Of a stretch of 64,000 nucleotides of DNA, positions 26,399 through 37,000 are shown piece after piece (positions within the stretch are counted from its first letter, which is position 1; each line of letters begins with the position of its first letter). This DNA is from Amia ocellicauda (lineage: Eukaryota > Chordata > Actinopteri > Amiiformes > Amiidae): the NCBI RefSeq assembly GCF_036373705.1, contig NC_089857.1, forward strand, positions 34,227,784-34,291,783, read 5' to 3'. Under the pieces are notes generated by a model that was given only the letters and a program-made list of their open reading frames with translations, was not told the DNA's origin and ran no database searches. Position numbers and translations under genes: made by a program.

Positions 26399-26781
26399 TA
26401 TTATTAGTATTGGTAGTAGTAGTAGTAGTAGTAGTAGTATAAAACGAAAGTAAATAGTACATTTATTTTAGGTTATATAAAGTACAGTAGGCTATTTATT
26501 TTTTAATGAGACTCAAACTATAATAAAACTGCCTTTATCACAATACATTACGGACATAATCGTGAAAAATACTATGTCATGTTCCTCTTACAGAAATAGT
26601 CTCGAGTGATTAAATAAAATACAAGTGTTTTAGGTTTAATCGTAATAAACCTCACCTTGCCTTTCCTGTTCAGTCCCAGGACAGCATTGCGCAGCACTTG
26701 CACAGCCGCACTGTGAGTGGAGTGAATGAATGTCCCTCTGAACACTTTGTGCGCCTCTGTGTGCGCCTCGTTAGAGCTCAT
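16648..26781 (-). CDS. gda: Guanine deaminase (GDA/cypin), complete, 14 coding exons
   Basis: Joined exons (minus strand): 26656-26781, 23784-23872, 23270-23441, 22607-22694, 22111-22216, 21603-21630, 19994-20101, 19497-19604, 18509-18606, 18264-18331, 17777-17923, 17179-17297, 16958-16985 and 16648-16712. All junctions are GT-AG and keep frame, giving 1350 nt and 449 aa (human enzyme 454). The enzyme hydrolyses guanine to xanthine and ammonia in the cytosol and belongs to the amidohydrolase superfamily. Zinc and catalytic residues are visible: the PGLVDTHIH motif (His83, His85), His241 in QSHIS, His280 in MAHG and Asp331 in GLGTDVAGG. The N-terminal FRGTFIHST block and the LATLGGSQ block near residue 375 are typical of the family. 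The protein ends VVPFKK and lacks the PDZ-binding SSSV tail of mammalian cypin. The start ATG has A at -3 and lies 40 nt from a TATA box. The gene converges with ZFAND5 and is co-oriented with C9orf85. Confidence 0.97.
18061..18118. repeat. (TA)n microsatellite in GDA intron 10
   Basis: Uninterrupted alternating TA of about 50 nt between GDA exons 10 and 11. It is self-complementary and prone to length change. Confidence 0.9.
18637..19290 (-). mobile_element. CR1-like LINE 3' end (copy 2) in GDA intron 8
   Basis: About 650 bp, located between GDA exons 8 and 9 and in the same orientation as GDA. On the minus strand, broken frames retain the RT C-terminal/thumb signature of CR1/L2-clade LINEs: a block ending in a VWSP-like 'FWAPHF' region, then L..VQRR, PGLK, LRGDLI.VFKI and [14 protein letters not shown] blocks. 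The segment ends in AACTATGTTCTTATGTTC, consistent with a short tandem 3' tail. The 5' end is truncated, as is usual for LINEs. The copy at 3806-4235 is the same family. Confidence 0.7.
20184..21404 (-). mobile_element. Tc1/mariner transposon, DD36E type, nearly intact
   Basis: The element is 1221 bp with perfect 29-bp terminal inverted repeats (20184-20212 and 21376-21404, starting CACTCACCTAAAGG), flanked by a TA on each side (20182-20183 and 21405-21406). It carries one transposase frame on the minus strand. It sits in GDA intron 6, in the same orientation as GDA, and does not touch an exon. Identical inverted repeats and a frame broken by only one stop suggest a young insertion. Confidence 0.93.
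20216..21256 (-). pseudogene. Tc1/mariner transposase (DD36E), one in-frame stop
   Basis: The frame runs from ATG at 21254-21256 to a stop at 20216-20218, 346 codons long, which is normal for Tc1 transposases (about 340 aa). A TGA at 20975-20977 (codon 94) splits it. Since the codon fits a C-to-T change of CGA, CpG decay is likely. The N-terminal part holds a paired-like helix-turn-helix ([20 protein letters not shown]). The catalytic part shows Asp155 in WSDESRF, Asp246 in FQQDNAPCH and Glu283 in [11 protein letters not shown]. Between the second Asp and the Glu there are 36 residues, so the triad is DD36E, unlike the DD34E of classical Tc1. This spacing defines the fish-rich 'Incomer'-type group, and assignment to it is inference from spacing. 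Transposase cuts and pastes DNA at TA sites. Confidence 0.9.
24032..24259. repeat. 228-bp palindrome with (TA)n centre, GDA intron 1
   Basis: Left arm 24032-24124 and right arm 24165-24259 are reverse complements except for one 2-nt (CA) length difference, giving about 93 paired bases with no substitution. The 40-nt centre is TA/CA alternation. I see no transposase motif. The arms contain the words ATGCAAGTGGTG and GGGTGGTTGGCTG. It lies directly left of another TA tract (24309-24350) and a Tc1 remnant. Confidence 0.92.
24375..24817. mobile_element. Non-autonomous Tc1/mariner element (MITE-like), GDA intron 1
   Basis: Inverted ends at 24375-24402 (CACTACCGGTCAAAAG...) and 24791-24817 match at 25 of 27 positions. 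A TA flanks each side, within TA-rich DNA. The 443-bp interior has no transposase frame, so this is a deletion derivative. Its ends resemble those of Tc1-like elements common in fish and frogs and differ from the DD36E element at 20184. Confidence 0.82.
24818..24930. repeat. TA/CA microsatellites flanking a CATCCATCCATTCATTTTCT-type repeat
   Basis: The segment 24841-24899 contains the CATCCATCCATTCATTTTCT word that is very common in fish repeat ends. It is bracketed by alternating TA/CA tracts (24818-24840 and 24901-24925). Confidence 0.45.
24947..25210 (+). mobile_element. Two tandem, diverged tRNA-like SINE units
   Basis: The unit starting GGCC-TG at 25118 has an A-box-like TGGTGTTGCGGTA and a B-box-like GGGTTTGAGTCTC (25161-25173). 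These resemble the internal RNA polymerase III promoter of tRNA-derived SINEs. A related unit starts at 24947 (TAGTGTTGCAGTAAGG) but lacks the B-box. Both continue into CCCACAGTACA(C/T)T. No intact cloverleaf is formed, so this is not a tRNA gene. Confidence 0.45.
26350..26440. repeat. (TAA)n and (TAG)n microsatellites, GDA intron 1
   Basis: A (TAA)n run at 26351-26397 is followed by (TAG)n at 26412-26439, about 220 bp from GDA exon 1. Confidence 0.9.
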
Positions 26782-26830
26782 AGTGTCTGCTGAAGATCAG
26801 CACCCAGCATAGCGCCATCATTTATATGTG
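26782..26830 (-). promoter_or_regulatory. gda: GDA core promoter: TATA box close to the ATG
   Basis: On the minus strand TATAAA (plus 26821-26826) lies 40 nt upstream of the start codon. Transcription about 30 nt downstream of it would begin near 26796, leaving a leader of about 15 nt. The flanking sequence has no CpG island, unlike the C9orf85/ABHD17B promoter. An additional upstream non-coding exon cannot be excluded. Confidence 0.5.
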
Positions 26831-27606
26831 TGTGTGGGGGTGGCGTCAAATCACGTTTTACCCCAGACAGGGCTCCTCCTGCCTGTAAGTGTAAGATATG
26901 ATTCAAGCATTATTCAATTCCAATGAAAGTATTATTCTATCCACTGTTAGAATGAATACCTTGTCTGCTAGCACTACTACTATTACTGCTACTAATATAA
27001 TATGTTTCGTAGAATCTATATTGTATCTAAAGATAAATCATGTTTTCATACCACATGAAACTGAATAACAGTGTTTTCTGTTTTGTGACATTTCTGTCCT
27101 ATGCTTCTATGATTATTTACTGTTAGCACATAGGTAAATATACTTTCAAAATGTTTAGCAGTGTGTTTAGTGTGTGTTTATACAGTCAATAAATCATCCC
27201 CCAAGACTTGTGTGGACTTGTGTCATTCAGGGTGGCCATTTTGTGCCTGACACAGCACAACACCAAACAAACAACCCATGATGTTGTAGAGAAGAGAACA
27301 GAAATACAACATGTCTATTATTTATTTGTTCCTCTTATAGGGTTCAAAGATCACATCTGTGGGTTTTCCAGTACTTCTCAATCACTGTATCTATATTCAT
27401 TGCACCTGTGCTCTCAGTCACTTAGGATAATGAAATCCAGGCCCCATGAGCATTGAAATGAACTGCATAATTACTGTACATAGTTGTGCATGTCTGTGAA
27501 TGTGTGTATTGACTGCTGTGCTACGTTCTCTGTCCTCCCTAACCTAGTATAGTATGGGGCACCAAATGGAAAACAGCACACACTTTGTTTCGAGTGTCCT
27601 TTTTCA
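26831..27606. other. Spacer upstream of GDA, nothing recognised
   Basis: AT-rich sequence with no gene. In human this interval (GDA to C9orf85) also contains C9orf57. I see no trace of it here. Confidence 0.45.
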
Positions 27607-27822
27607 CACATTTAACTTAAATCTAGTTTTTTGTCCACATTTATAAATATTTAGCTATTTAAATAAATACTTAAATAAATGCTAAATCTCCATTTTTGAA
27701 AAACAAATATTTATCGTTTGATAAAATATTTAGCTAAATCCTAAATCTCTGAGTCACAAAATAAATATATAGCTCTTCAATAAATATTTAGTCTAAATAT
27801 AAATGTTAAATATAAAAGTTGC
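27607..27822. repeat. AT-rich repeat built on AAATATTTAGCTAAAT words
   Basis: Variants of AAATATTTAGCTA and GCTAAATCTC recur five or more times in both orientations over about 215 bp. This could be a foldback MITE or an old tandem repeat. The family was not identified. Confidence 0.5.
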
Positions 27823-28331
27823 CTTTTGTCTCCTATTCAAATGGTCTGAACAATGCCATATTGCCATTTACTCTGGCCTTGGGAATGTATTTCTTTCCAG
27901 TAAAGCAATGGAACGTGTGTCTAACGTCTGTTTATTGTCTCTTACTCATATTGGATTGCCGCTCTGTCACAGAGTTTTAACTCCCCAGTCTCCTCTGATC
28001 TGAACCGCAGGTTGCAAAATGGACTCGCTTCAGTCAGAGCCACAGAAAGGGCAGCAAACGGAAAAGGGGAGAAGGGAAGGTGATCACATTATTCTGTGAC
28101 AAAAATACTGTGCTCAAAGTCCAAGGCTCTACCACCCTGGGGTGTTCAATGCCATGTGATCCCAGGTATTTTCTCTGTGAACATGACCATGACCTGAGTC
28201 AGTACTACCTGTCCCATACCTTGGTCTGAGGGGGTAGAGCTACCAGCACAGTTCTTTTTCACACAGTGTCCAAAGCCAGTTGTTTAGTCAAGAAAACAAG
28301 CATATTATTGTATACTCTGTCAGGGCTGTAA

Positions 28332-28675
28332 TATTATTATTATTATTTATTTATTGGCAGACGCCCTTATCCAGGCGACTTACAAAACATAAGCCCAGTG
28401 CAAAGTGCAAAAATACAGTTAAGTACAAACAAATTCAGATTTACATTTAGTATAACACATTTTACAAATTCCAATGTACACAAGTGAACACAATAAATGA
28501 GGTCTGACATCCTGGATAATAAAAGCTAAAATCAAACAAGAAGTTAGGTCACAGTCAAGGGCCAAGGGAAATATGAATACTAGTAATGCAAGAAGCATGT
28601 TAGTGCTATCCTACAGGAAAGTAAAGGACTAACATTACAAGTATTCTCTGAAAAGATGTGTTTTGGTAAAATATG
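28332..28675 (+). mobile_element. Fish interspersed repeat with GGCAGACGCCCTTATCC end
   Basis: The segment begins with (ATT)n, then GGCAGACGCCCTTATCC, GCGACTTACAA and GTGCAAAAATACAGTTAAG, and ends near CTCTGAAAAGATGTGTTTT. The first 110 bp match the inverted fragment at 15422-15535. There is no coding frame. I recognise the pattern as a high-copy ray-finned-fish repeat but cannot name its class. Confidence 0.6.
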
Positions 28676-30944
28676 TATTTAAAGCTAACCTTGAGCTCCA
28701 CCCAGCAACCCTGTGATATGTTTGTTAGTATGTGCTGGTGTTAATGTTTGCATTCTGGTTATACAGGGTTCAATTCAAATACCACCAAGATTATCTTTGT
28801 GACTGAAAGGGAAAGGAATTAACAGGTGTGAAATAATACTCTTTAGATTGCACATAATATAAGTCTTTGGAAGTGTATGCCATTGATATAAAAAAGATGA
28901 ATGAAAGGAAAAACATGACCATTTGCAGAAGTAATTAACTTGTGAATTTATAACAGGAAACGTGACTTGCAAGATGGAGAACGTTACAGTTGTTGTAAAT
29001 TGTGGTCAAAATAATGTTACAACCTTAGTGAAAAGTAGCAAAGAATGGGGAAATCTCTTCTAGTAAAAAATGGATGGCAATGCAGTGCTAAAGCTGTGTG
29101 AAAAACAGTTAACGGTGTGTCTAGCTTGGATTGTAATCATGAGGTATTTTATGAGAGAAAACTTGCAGTAAAAACAGCAGAAAAATATTTCAACAGTAGT
29201 ATTTTCCTTTGTTTTACCATGGAAGTCCTTTGCTTTCATTGACTTAGCCGGTATGATTCAGGTTGGATCATCGTTAGGGCCCTGCATTTTGCATGACTTG
29301 GATTTTTGAACTGTATTTCACTCATGAAAAACACAGGGCTGCCATGTCAATTTTGGCAGTTGACGGGTGCGAGAATTACAACTTTTGCTTAAATGTCAGA
29401 AAGATTCCTGACTTTAGGAGGCATAAAGTGGAGTACTCATCAATTGTAATACAGGATGTTGTGGTGGAAAGAGTTGACTTTGAGATTTCTTGGGACTGAG
29501 ATTTTATTGATGTACCATAGAGAGTTTTAACGCATCCCATCACTGTTTGGTATGGTAATATTACTGCCAAAGAGCACGGAGCTGTGGGGGCTGACCTCCC
29601 ATCACAGAGAAGATCTACCACAGCAGAACATGCTCGAATGCTCTGGGGATTGTGGGAGATGAAAGCCACCCAGCCCATGAGATGTTTGTTCCTCTGCAGT
29701 CGTGAGACATTATGGTCAATTAAGTCGGTTGAATAAGATTTTATTCCCCAACATAGTGCGCACCCCAAATAAATAAAATAACATCATGCCCGCACATAGC
29801 ACTTAACAGAGATCAGATCTTCAGTCTGGTAGTTGTTATCTAGCCTACATGAAATACTGCACTGTGGATGCTGTAATGCTATTGCACTTTTTGTATAGTG
29901 TATCTGTCATATTGTTTGGGTTTTCTTGGTGTGTTACTGTCCTTTGAGCTCAGCACACAACGAATTCCAATGTATATATATTTTGTAACTACTTACAAAT
30001 GTCAAATTGAACTTGAGAAGCTGGGGAACTGGGAATTCTGTATGCATATTATCTAGATTTGATATTTAAATGAGGCACTAAACAAAATCTAGCAAGTGAA
30101 GTAGAAGAAGTAGTCATGATGGCAGGCTATTTAAAACCAGCATTTTGCACTCTAAAAACGTAATCTGGTCATTGAGCACATGATAATTAGTTCATGAACC
30201 TTTGGTACTACGTCACATTATGGAAGAGCAAGTGTTATATATAGAAAAGGGGAAAGAACCGATGTGAACTATGGTAATCTAAAACATTATAAAAGAAATG
30301 CAAATGCACTGTGATGATTAATAACAATATTTTAGAAGTTTGTTATATGATGTCATGTGTTATATGATGTTCATGTTGCTGAGCAGTCAGGGCTGCAACA
30401 TTTCACGGTAAGGGAAAAGATCCAGACATGTCTTTTGCACTGTTTTTTGTTTATATTGTAAGTTTTATTATTATTAATGTGGATTGTCATAAAATATTTA
30501 GGGGTATTTTCTGAAGTGGGCAATACAATAAAATGGAAAACTTAATATACAGAAACTAATTATGCCTTGACTAACATTCTGCAGTCTAACTAGAACTAAT
30601 ATATCCATTTTCTTTTATTGTTTTTAATGTACGTGTGTTCAGTTGCATTTTAGACACATTGTGGGACTGAGCAATCAGTTCATAGCTGAAGTGAAACATT
30701 ATGACTGTCATATATCTGGAAATATCAGGCAATATAACCAATCAACTATTTTACAATCAACTATTGGCCACAATCAAGGTCTAATCCCACCCCCATTACA
30801 GGAGAATGCCTTCATGTGCAACACTGTCATTACAATATTTTGCATGGAGATGTATTGTTCCATCAAATGCCATTTCATTACCAGAACTTCTTTAATTTCT
30901 GTCAATCACAATGTTGATTAGAGTCAGAAAATCATTAGACCATA
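28676..30944. other. Spacer between GDA and C9orf85, nothing recognised
   Basis: 2.3 kb of AT-rich sequence. The longest open frames (29376-29768 minus, 30643-30921 plus) match nothing I know and have no splice support. Confidence 0.45.
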
Positions 30945-31081
30945 AGCTATAATTTAACTTTTGTTTTTTATTCAATGCACCAATCAATCATGTATGACAC
31001 AATGAGAATTAAATGTGTACAAAAATGGCTAGATGTTCTGGAACTTGTCACTTTGTTAAAATATAATATTAAAGCCTTCCG
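30945..31081 (-). other. c9orf85: C9orf85 3'UTR (short) with poly(A) signal
   Basis: AATAAA on the minus strand (30967-30972) lies about 110 nt after the stop codon, predicting cleavage near 30950. The extent is inferred from this signal only. Confidence 0.55.
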
Positions 31082-34000
31082 CTAGTTTATTTTTACAGAA
31101 GAGATATCGGGAACAGAGTCCTTGTCTGGATCAGTATCCAGTAATTCTAGTTGCGACTCCAATTTTTTCTGACCAGTGGTTATCGGACTGGCTGATTTTT
31201 GTTGTTCCGTAGGCTGTTCTTTCAGATTTGGATTGGCTATAATATCGCGGTCAGAGTCTGAATCAAGATCACCGTCTAAATCAAAGTCACTGTCATTGTC
31301 TTCCTCTTCCTCTTTTCTCCTTTGCCGGTCTCTTCTCGGACAGACATCCTGTACTTCACATTCGTTTGTCTGTTGCTCAGCACCAAGCCTGAAAAGCACA
31401 CAAATATGAACATCACAGGTCAAGAAAGTTTTAAATAAACCTCATAGCTCTGAAGTACTGTATATGTACTGGACAATGTGTAACGACACACGCGATCTTT
31501 GTTAAGCCTTGCCAAGACTGATTTTATATGAACATGCTTTTGTTTTATTCAAAATTAAAGAGGTGGTATATCCCTCTTCATGATCATATTAATTTAAAAA
31601 TACTTACTAGGGCAGCTTTCTTTTTTTCAATTTTTCAATGTGTCTTTAATTTCTCCCAAAGACAATTATTTTCCATTTTAATAATCTAAAGTCTTGCACC
31701 AGTACATATGTTTCAAAGGTATGGTAAAAATCAGTTTTATGTACACATTAGGTATTCATATAAATAAGCAAATTACAAAATCCAGATCCAGGACAAATCT
31801 AGCTGCTATTAGTGCTATGAAAGGAACTGACTAATTTGTATAATAAATAGCCACCATCTGGAGCATATTTCAAAAAGTTACAAGAATGTAGCTTAAAATA
31901 AGACTGATGGTTTTAGAAAGTGAGTTCATGTTACATATGTAATACAATAAAATATATATAATTCTAAGACCGTATAAAACTATTTAAGTCTCCTTAAATG
32001 CCAGTAGTGACAGCTCAGCAAAAGTGATAGTGATCTAGATCAAAGAGATTAATGAGTCAATGGTTTAATAATCAGGAAGCTACAAATGTGGTACAGTCAT
32101 GATAGAATCATAAAATTAAAAATCGCATCTGATGTGAGTTTCATGACTTAAAAGATGATTTTAGAAGGAAGAATTTTAATAAGCTGCAAGATTTTATGAG
32201 ACTGAAAAGAATGTAACACTGATATGCTGACTTTGTTCAAGTAATTCCACCAGGGGGCCATTCTAAAAAGAGCTCATTCAAATAAGGAGGACACAAACAT
32301 TTGAGGAAAGTGATAGAATGTCATTCTACTGCATCTATATCCGATCTGACAAATTAATGAAATCTAAAGGCCCCCAAAATTGTGATTAGGGGCAGAATGA
32401 TGACACTGGGTATTCACTTACACATGAAACATGACATAACAGACTGAGGACTATGTTAAGAACTTTAAGCAGTCTGTCATTGATAGAGGCATCAGGAAGA
32501 TGCCAACACCAAGCATAAATATTTTAAAGTAAAACCTACACATTTGGCCATGAAAATAATTTAACCCAAAAAGCCTATTCAGCAGAAAACAAAAATCCTA
32601 TCATTAAGCTTGGTTGTTATAATAAACTTATTTGAACGTCTTAAAATACTAATTCTTTAGAAGAAAAGCAAACAGTTAATCGATTCTTAATACAAAATCA
32701 TCACCTGTTAAACATTTGACAGTGATTCAGCAGAGGATTTATTCTCTCTCCATAAGAGGTCAAATTAAATTAAACACACCAGGACATATGCACAGGGTTA
32801 TGACACCAATTTATGTGCTGTGGCATGTTTTTGCTCAAATATTACAAATGTACATTTAGTATTATTCTTTTAAACAGGTTTAGTGTGTGTGTAAAAATAT
32901 AAAGATTCCAAAAGAGACTGGATGACAGATGGCTAAAGTCTCATAAACTGGTAAGAGAACGTAAGGCCATGGATGGTTAGTCACAGAAACCTTGAGCTAC
33001 TGCCAGAAGTATGATTTACTTTCATGCCATCTGTTTTTTCATCTTTCCTCTCTTATATAACGTATGAAATTAACAAAGCAGGGTATAAAATTAGTAGTTT
33101 CTGGAAGGCAGGATAATGAGAAACCAAAGGGAGATCAATGGAAAATAAATTAAGCCACCGCCAACCAGTAAATACTTTGATTAGTTGTGGTGCTATTTCA
33201 ATGTGACACACTTTTTTCACACAAGTTTAAAACAAGTATAACGGTTACAAAAAAAACTATTACAAGCCTAACAGATGCAGTGATCAAAAAACAACCTGAC
33301 CCATTTGAAAGGATTGGTCATTTTGTCAAAGTTAAATGTGTTGTGTAGACTGGCTTTCTTAAGTAAACATGACTATTTAAATAAGCACCAAGAGTCAGGC
33401 TGCAAGTTATTTGAGGCCAGACTCATGCACTTCCTTAAACCAGACACATAATACTGCTATTAACAGGTGTTAGTAATACTATCAGGATAAATACAATAAA
33501 TCAATATTCATCAAAATCTTCAAAACAGTTTGTAAATAATTCAAGTCCATGTTTTGAGTCAGTATTGTATTTACCAGCAGAAGGTGGGGATTACACATTT
33601 AAATTTTCTTATGCCTGAATACAGAAGTCTACATTTCACTCCAACAAAGCACCCGGGCACACTCTCTGGATACGTGGTCCTTTACACACACATGACATTG
33701 CCTGTTAAAGTGAAAACTTACGGGATGACAATGTCTTCCTTCTTTCCACATTTGGCACAGAGTTCCAAACTCAGTGCGCATGGCTTGCATATGACATGGT
33801 AAGCATCTCTCACAGACTTCTGAAGACACTTAACACTGTAAAACAATTAAAACCTGTATTAATAAACACCTTCAATTCATGTATACACAAGGAAGATAAA
33901 ATGTCAATGTTTATTAACCTTTCCTGACAGGAAAGAAAGAAAAACCATTATCAGTGAAACAGTTAATAAGTTGAAGAGATTTATTTTACTAAAAACAATT

Positions 34001-37000
34001 GATGAACTCTTCTCACTTTGAGCTCTGTCACTGTGTTCATAGTCCATTGGATGCAGGGAAATAAAGAGAAATGGCTGATGCCACTAAAAATGAATGTTCA
34101 GTGATCATGTGACAGACTGAAAGTAAATATTCAGTTAAAACTGTAAGCCAATTTCTTCTTAGCTTGATAAGTAGTCTGTAGTCTGTTTACAATGTTTCTG
34201 AGGGTGTTCAACACACGACACCTTCTTCTGACACCTGTTTCTTAAGTTGCTTAGAAAGCTTGAGAAATGGACAATAAATCTAATACAAACATGAACAAAA
34301 TAGAATATTTGGGGTGTACAGTAAGAAATACACAGACATTATCTTTACAAAATGTAATCAAGATGTTTGATCCAAAATATGATGAGAATGGTCTCATTTC
34401 TATGATGAATTCCTCTACAGAAGAGGTTGAATCACTAATTATATTGTGGAGAAGGAAATGAGTTGGGTCATTGCAAGCTCTCAGTTTAATAGCATATCCA
34501 TGGGAGTGGTTTGCCATTGCATGCAAATGTATTTCTGTATCACACACCATTTTGCATTTAGACAAGGTAGCTTTTAAATTTGGTCGAAAATATAATAATG
34601 GTATCTGAAATACATACTACTAAATAGCACGTTTTAAATATTTGATATTGAGTATTATAAATTAGTATTTTATGCCATCTTTACAAGATGCCTATTGTGA
34701 TCAATTTCCTATCCACGCTTGACATCCATTAATCACAGAGCAAGCTAAACATGATGCCATGTTACTGTTCTGTATCGTGATTAATATGACTAAAAGCTGG
34801 GTCTAAACTGAACAACAGATCAATCACATCATTAATGATTCATCAGGCTTTGATGTATTCCTTAAAACATTCAGCAGCAAAACCAACGTGTGTTACAGCT
34901 ATGCACCACATCAACACGTCCCCTCAATTCTTTAGCAAGCAAAGACTAACTAAGAGTTAATGTTAAGCAATGCTTGTGGTCATGGAGCCCTGAGCAGATG
35001 CCATATATACATCAAATCATTTAGGGGGTCATGTAATTCTGAATAGGTTTTCATGGTATGTAAATGAAAATTAAAATTAGCAGATATCTGAAATTGAAGT
35101 TTGTGCTCTGCTTCCATACATGCTTCTGCTTGAGGCAAACAAGATCCTGCCATATTGTGAACAGAGCTATGCATTTACAAATTGAACTTGTCCAATAATA
35201 GAACAATCTGATAATCAAATCCCCCAAACGCATGGATTAATTGCAATTAAATGGTGTGAAAGACCCATTACCATAAAGCACTGTAATAACTTGCAAGGCA
35301 GGGGTTTCTATTTTTCTGTAATCGTTAATAAAAATACAATAAACATTAACCAAACATGCCCTGAAACAATGCTAGAACAAAAACCATAGGCGGAAAGTGA
35401 ACGTAAAACATACCATGTCTTTGGCTGAACGAGGGGTTTGTACTTGTTGAATTTCACCTTCCATTCCAACACATCCTTGCAGCGCTGGCAAACACCATCG
35501 TGGACCTTTGCATTTGCTCTCTAAAATGTGTAAAAAAATAAATCACATATTCATTAGATATTTTAAAATAAAACAAGTTAAAAATATTTTTTATGAACAT
35601 CTTTATAAACCATAGGATGTAAAACAAAATTTACAAAAGAAAAAAAAAAAACATAATTTCTGTAATTCTACTGAATTACCTTTACTTGATTATGCCAATC
35701 AACTTATGTTTGTAAAGTTAAGATGCTTCTGTATCACAATGCTGTACAAGTATTAGTTTACAATCTAACATTATACCGTTGAAAAATTATATATTCTATT
35801 AATTCTAAAATAAGGCCAGTTTGTTAACAATTTACTTTGCACCTGACCTTCTGAATCACACAAAGCAGTTATTATACTTTACCCAAAAAAGCCATGAAAA
35901 CCCAACAGAAACCAAAGGAAAAAAAAAGAATTAAAAAATATGTATCAAACTCTCTAAAAGCCAACTGAAAGGAAGTTACAAACACTGTCGACATCTGGCT
36001 GCTTTTTGCCCATTTGGAATCAAGAAAAGAACTCCATTGCTCAGCATAATAAATGACAAACAACGGATACAGTGACATTGTGTTATTACTTACGTAAAGT
36101 CAAAGAAAAAAACATTTCTTCTAGCTTTTCTAACTGAAAAATCATGTGTTCAAACATCTGTTGAAATGCAAAGCAACTACAATACATGCAATAATAATTA
36201 CAGAATCCAGCTACACAAACCTGTCAGCAGTGTTTATGGGTGACGGTTCATATTATTGTGCTAGTCATCAAAAAACATTTGAGATCATTTTTCAATGACA
36301 TTTTGCAAAAGAACTATGTTGATGTTTAGACTAAATTACAGGGATAAGAACTAAACAGATATTTACTAGTATTTAAGAAAGTATAATCAATTTAAACAGC
36401 TGCACATTTTCTCCAAAAGGCCATAATATAAGAACAAATGAAAATTTTAACAAAAATAAAATGGGAAGTTATAAGGAGCATATAGCTGACCATACACATA
36501 ATATATGCTAGATTCTTAACAATGCATTCATCCAATAAGGTGGACAATTCTGTCCTTATATCACATGGTTTCAATGCAGATCTATACTGTTATCCACAGT
36601 CTTCCACACAGTGACTCGTTTAAATGTTATTTAAATTTAAAACTAGGAGACACCCAACACATATGGGATATAGGCTACATTTAAAAACAAAATACAACTT
36701 TCAACTTTCAATGTAGGAAAAAGGTTTTTTTGTATAATGGTGCATTCATTGACCCTTCTACTTCCCTGTGTGGCATAGACTAAATAGAACAAAATATAAA
36801 TGTGTATTATTTATGTATCTTTAAAAATACATAAGCTATGTAGTTTTGCTTTGCAGCATTTCCTAAAAGAAAAAAAATAGAATCAACCTAGCCTATGTGT
36901 TGTGTACATTAGCAGGTTCTTTAGGTACTTTTTGTATTTTTCCGTCTCTAGTCACAGTAATAAGCCGTGCGATTGTTACAGAAGAAATCACCTGTTGCTA

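Noticed and set aside
29376..29768. 130-codon open frame on the minus strand
   Set aside because: No recognisable domain, no splice or promoter context, and no neighbour suggesting a gene. It may be chance or an old repeat.
31176..31409. Serine-rich plus-strand frame
   Set aside because: It is the antisense shadow of the acidic C9orf85 last exon.
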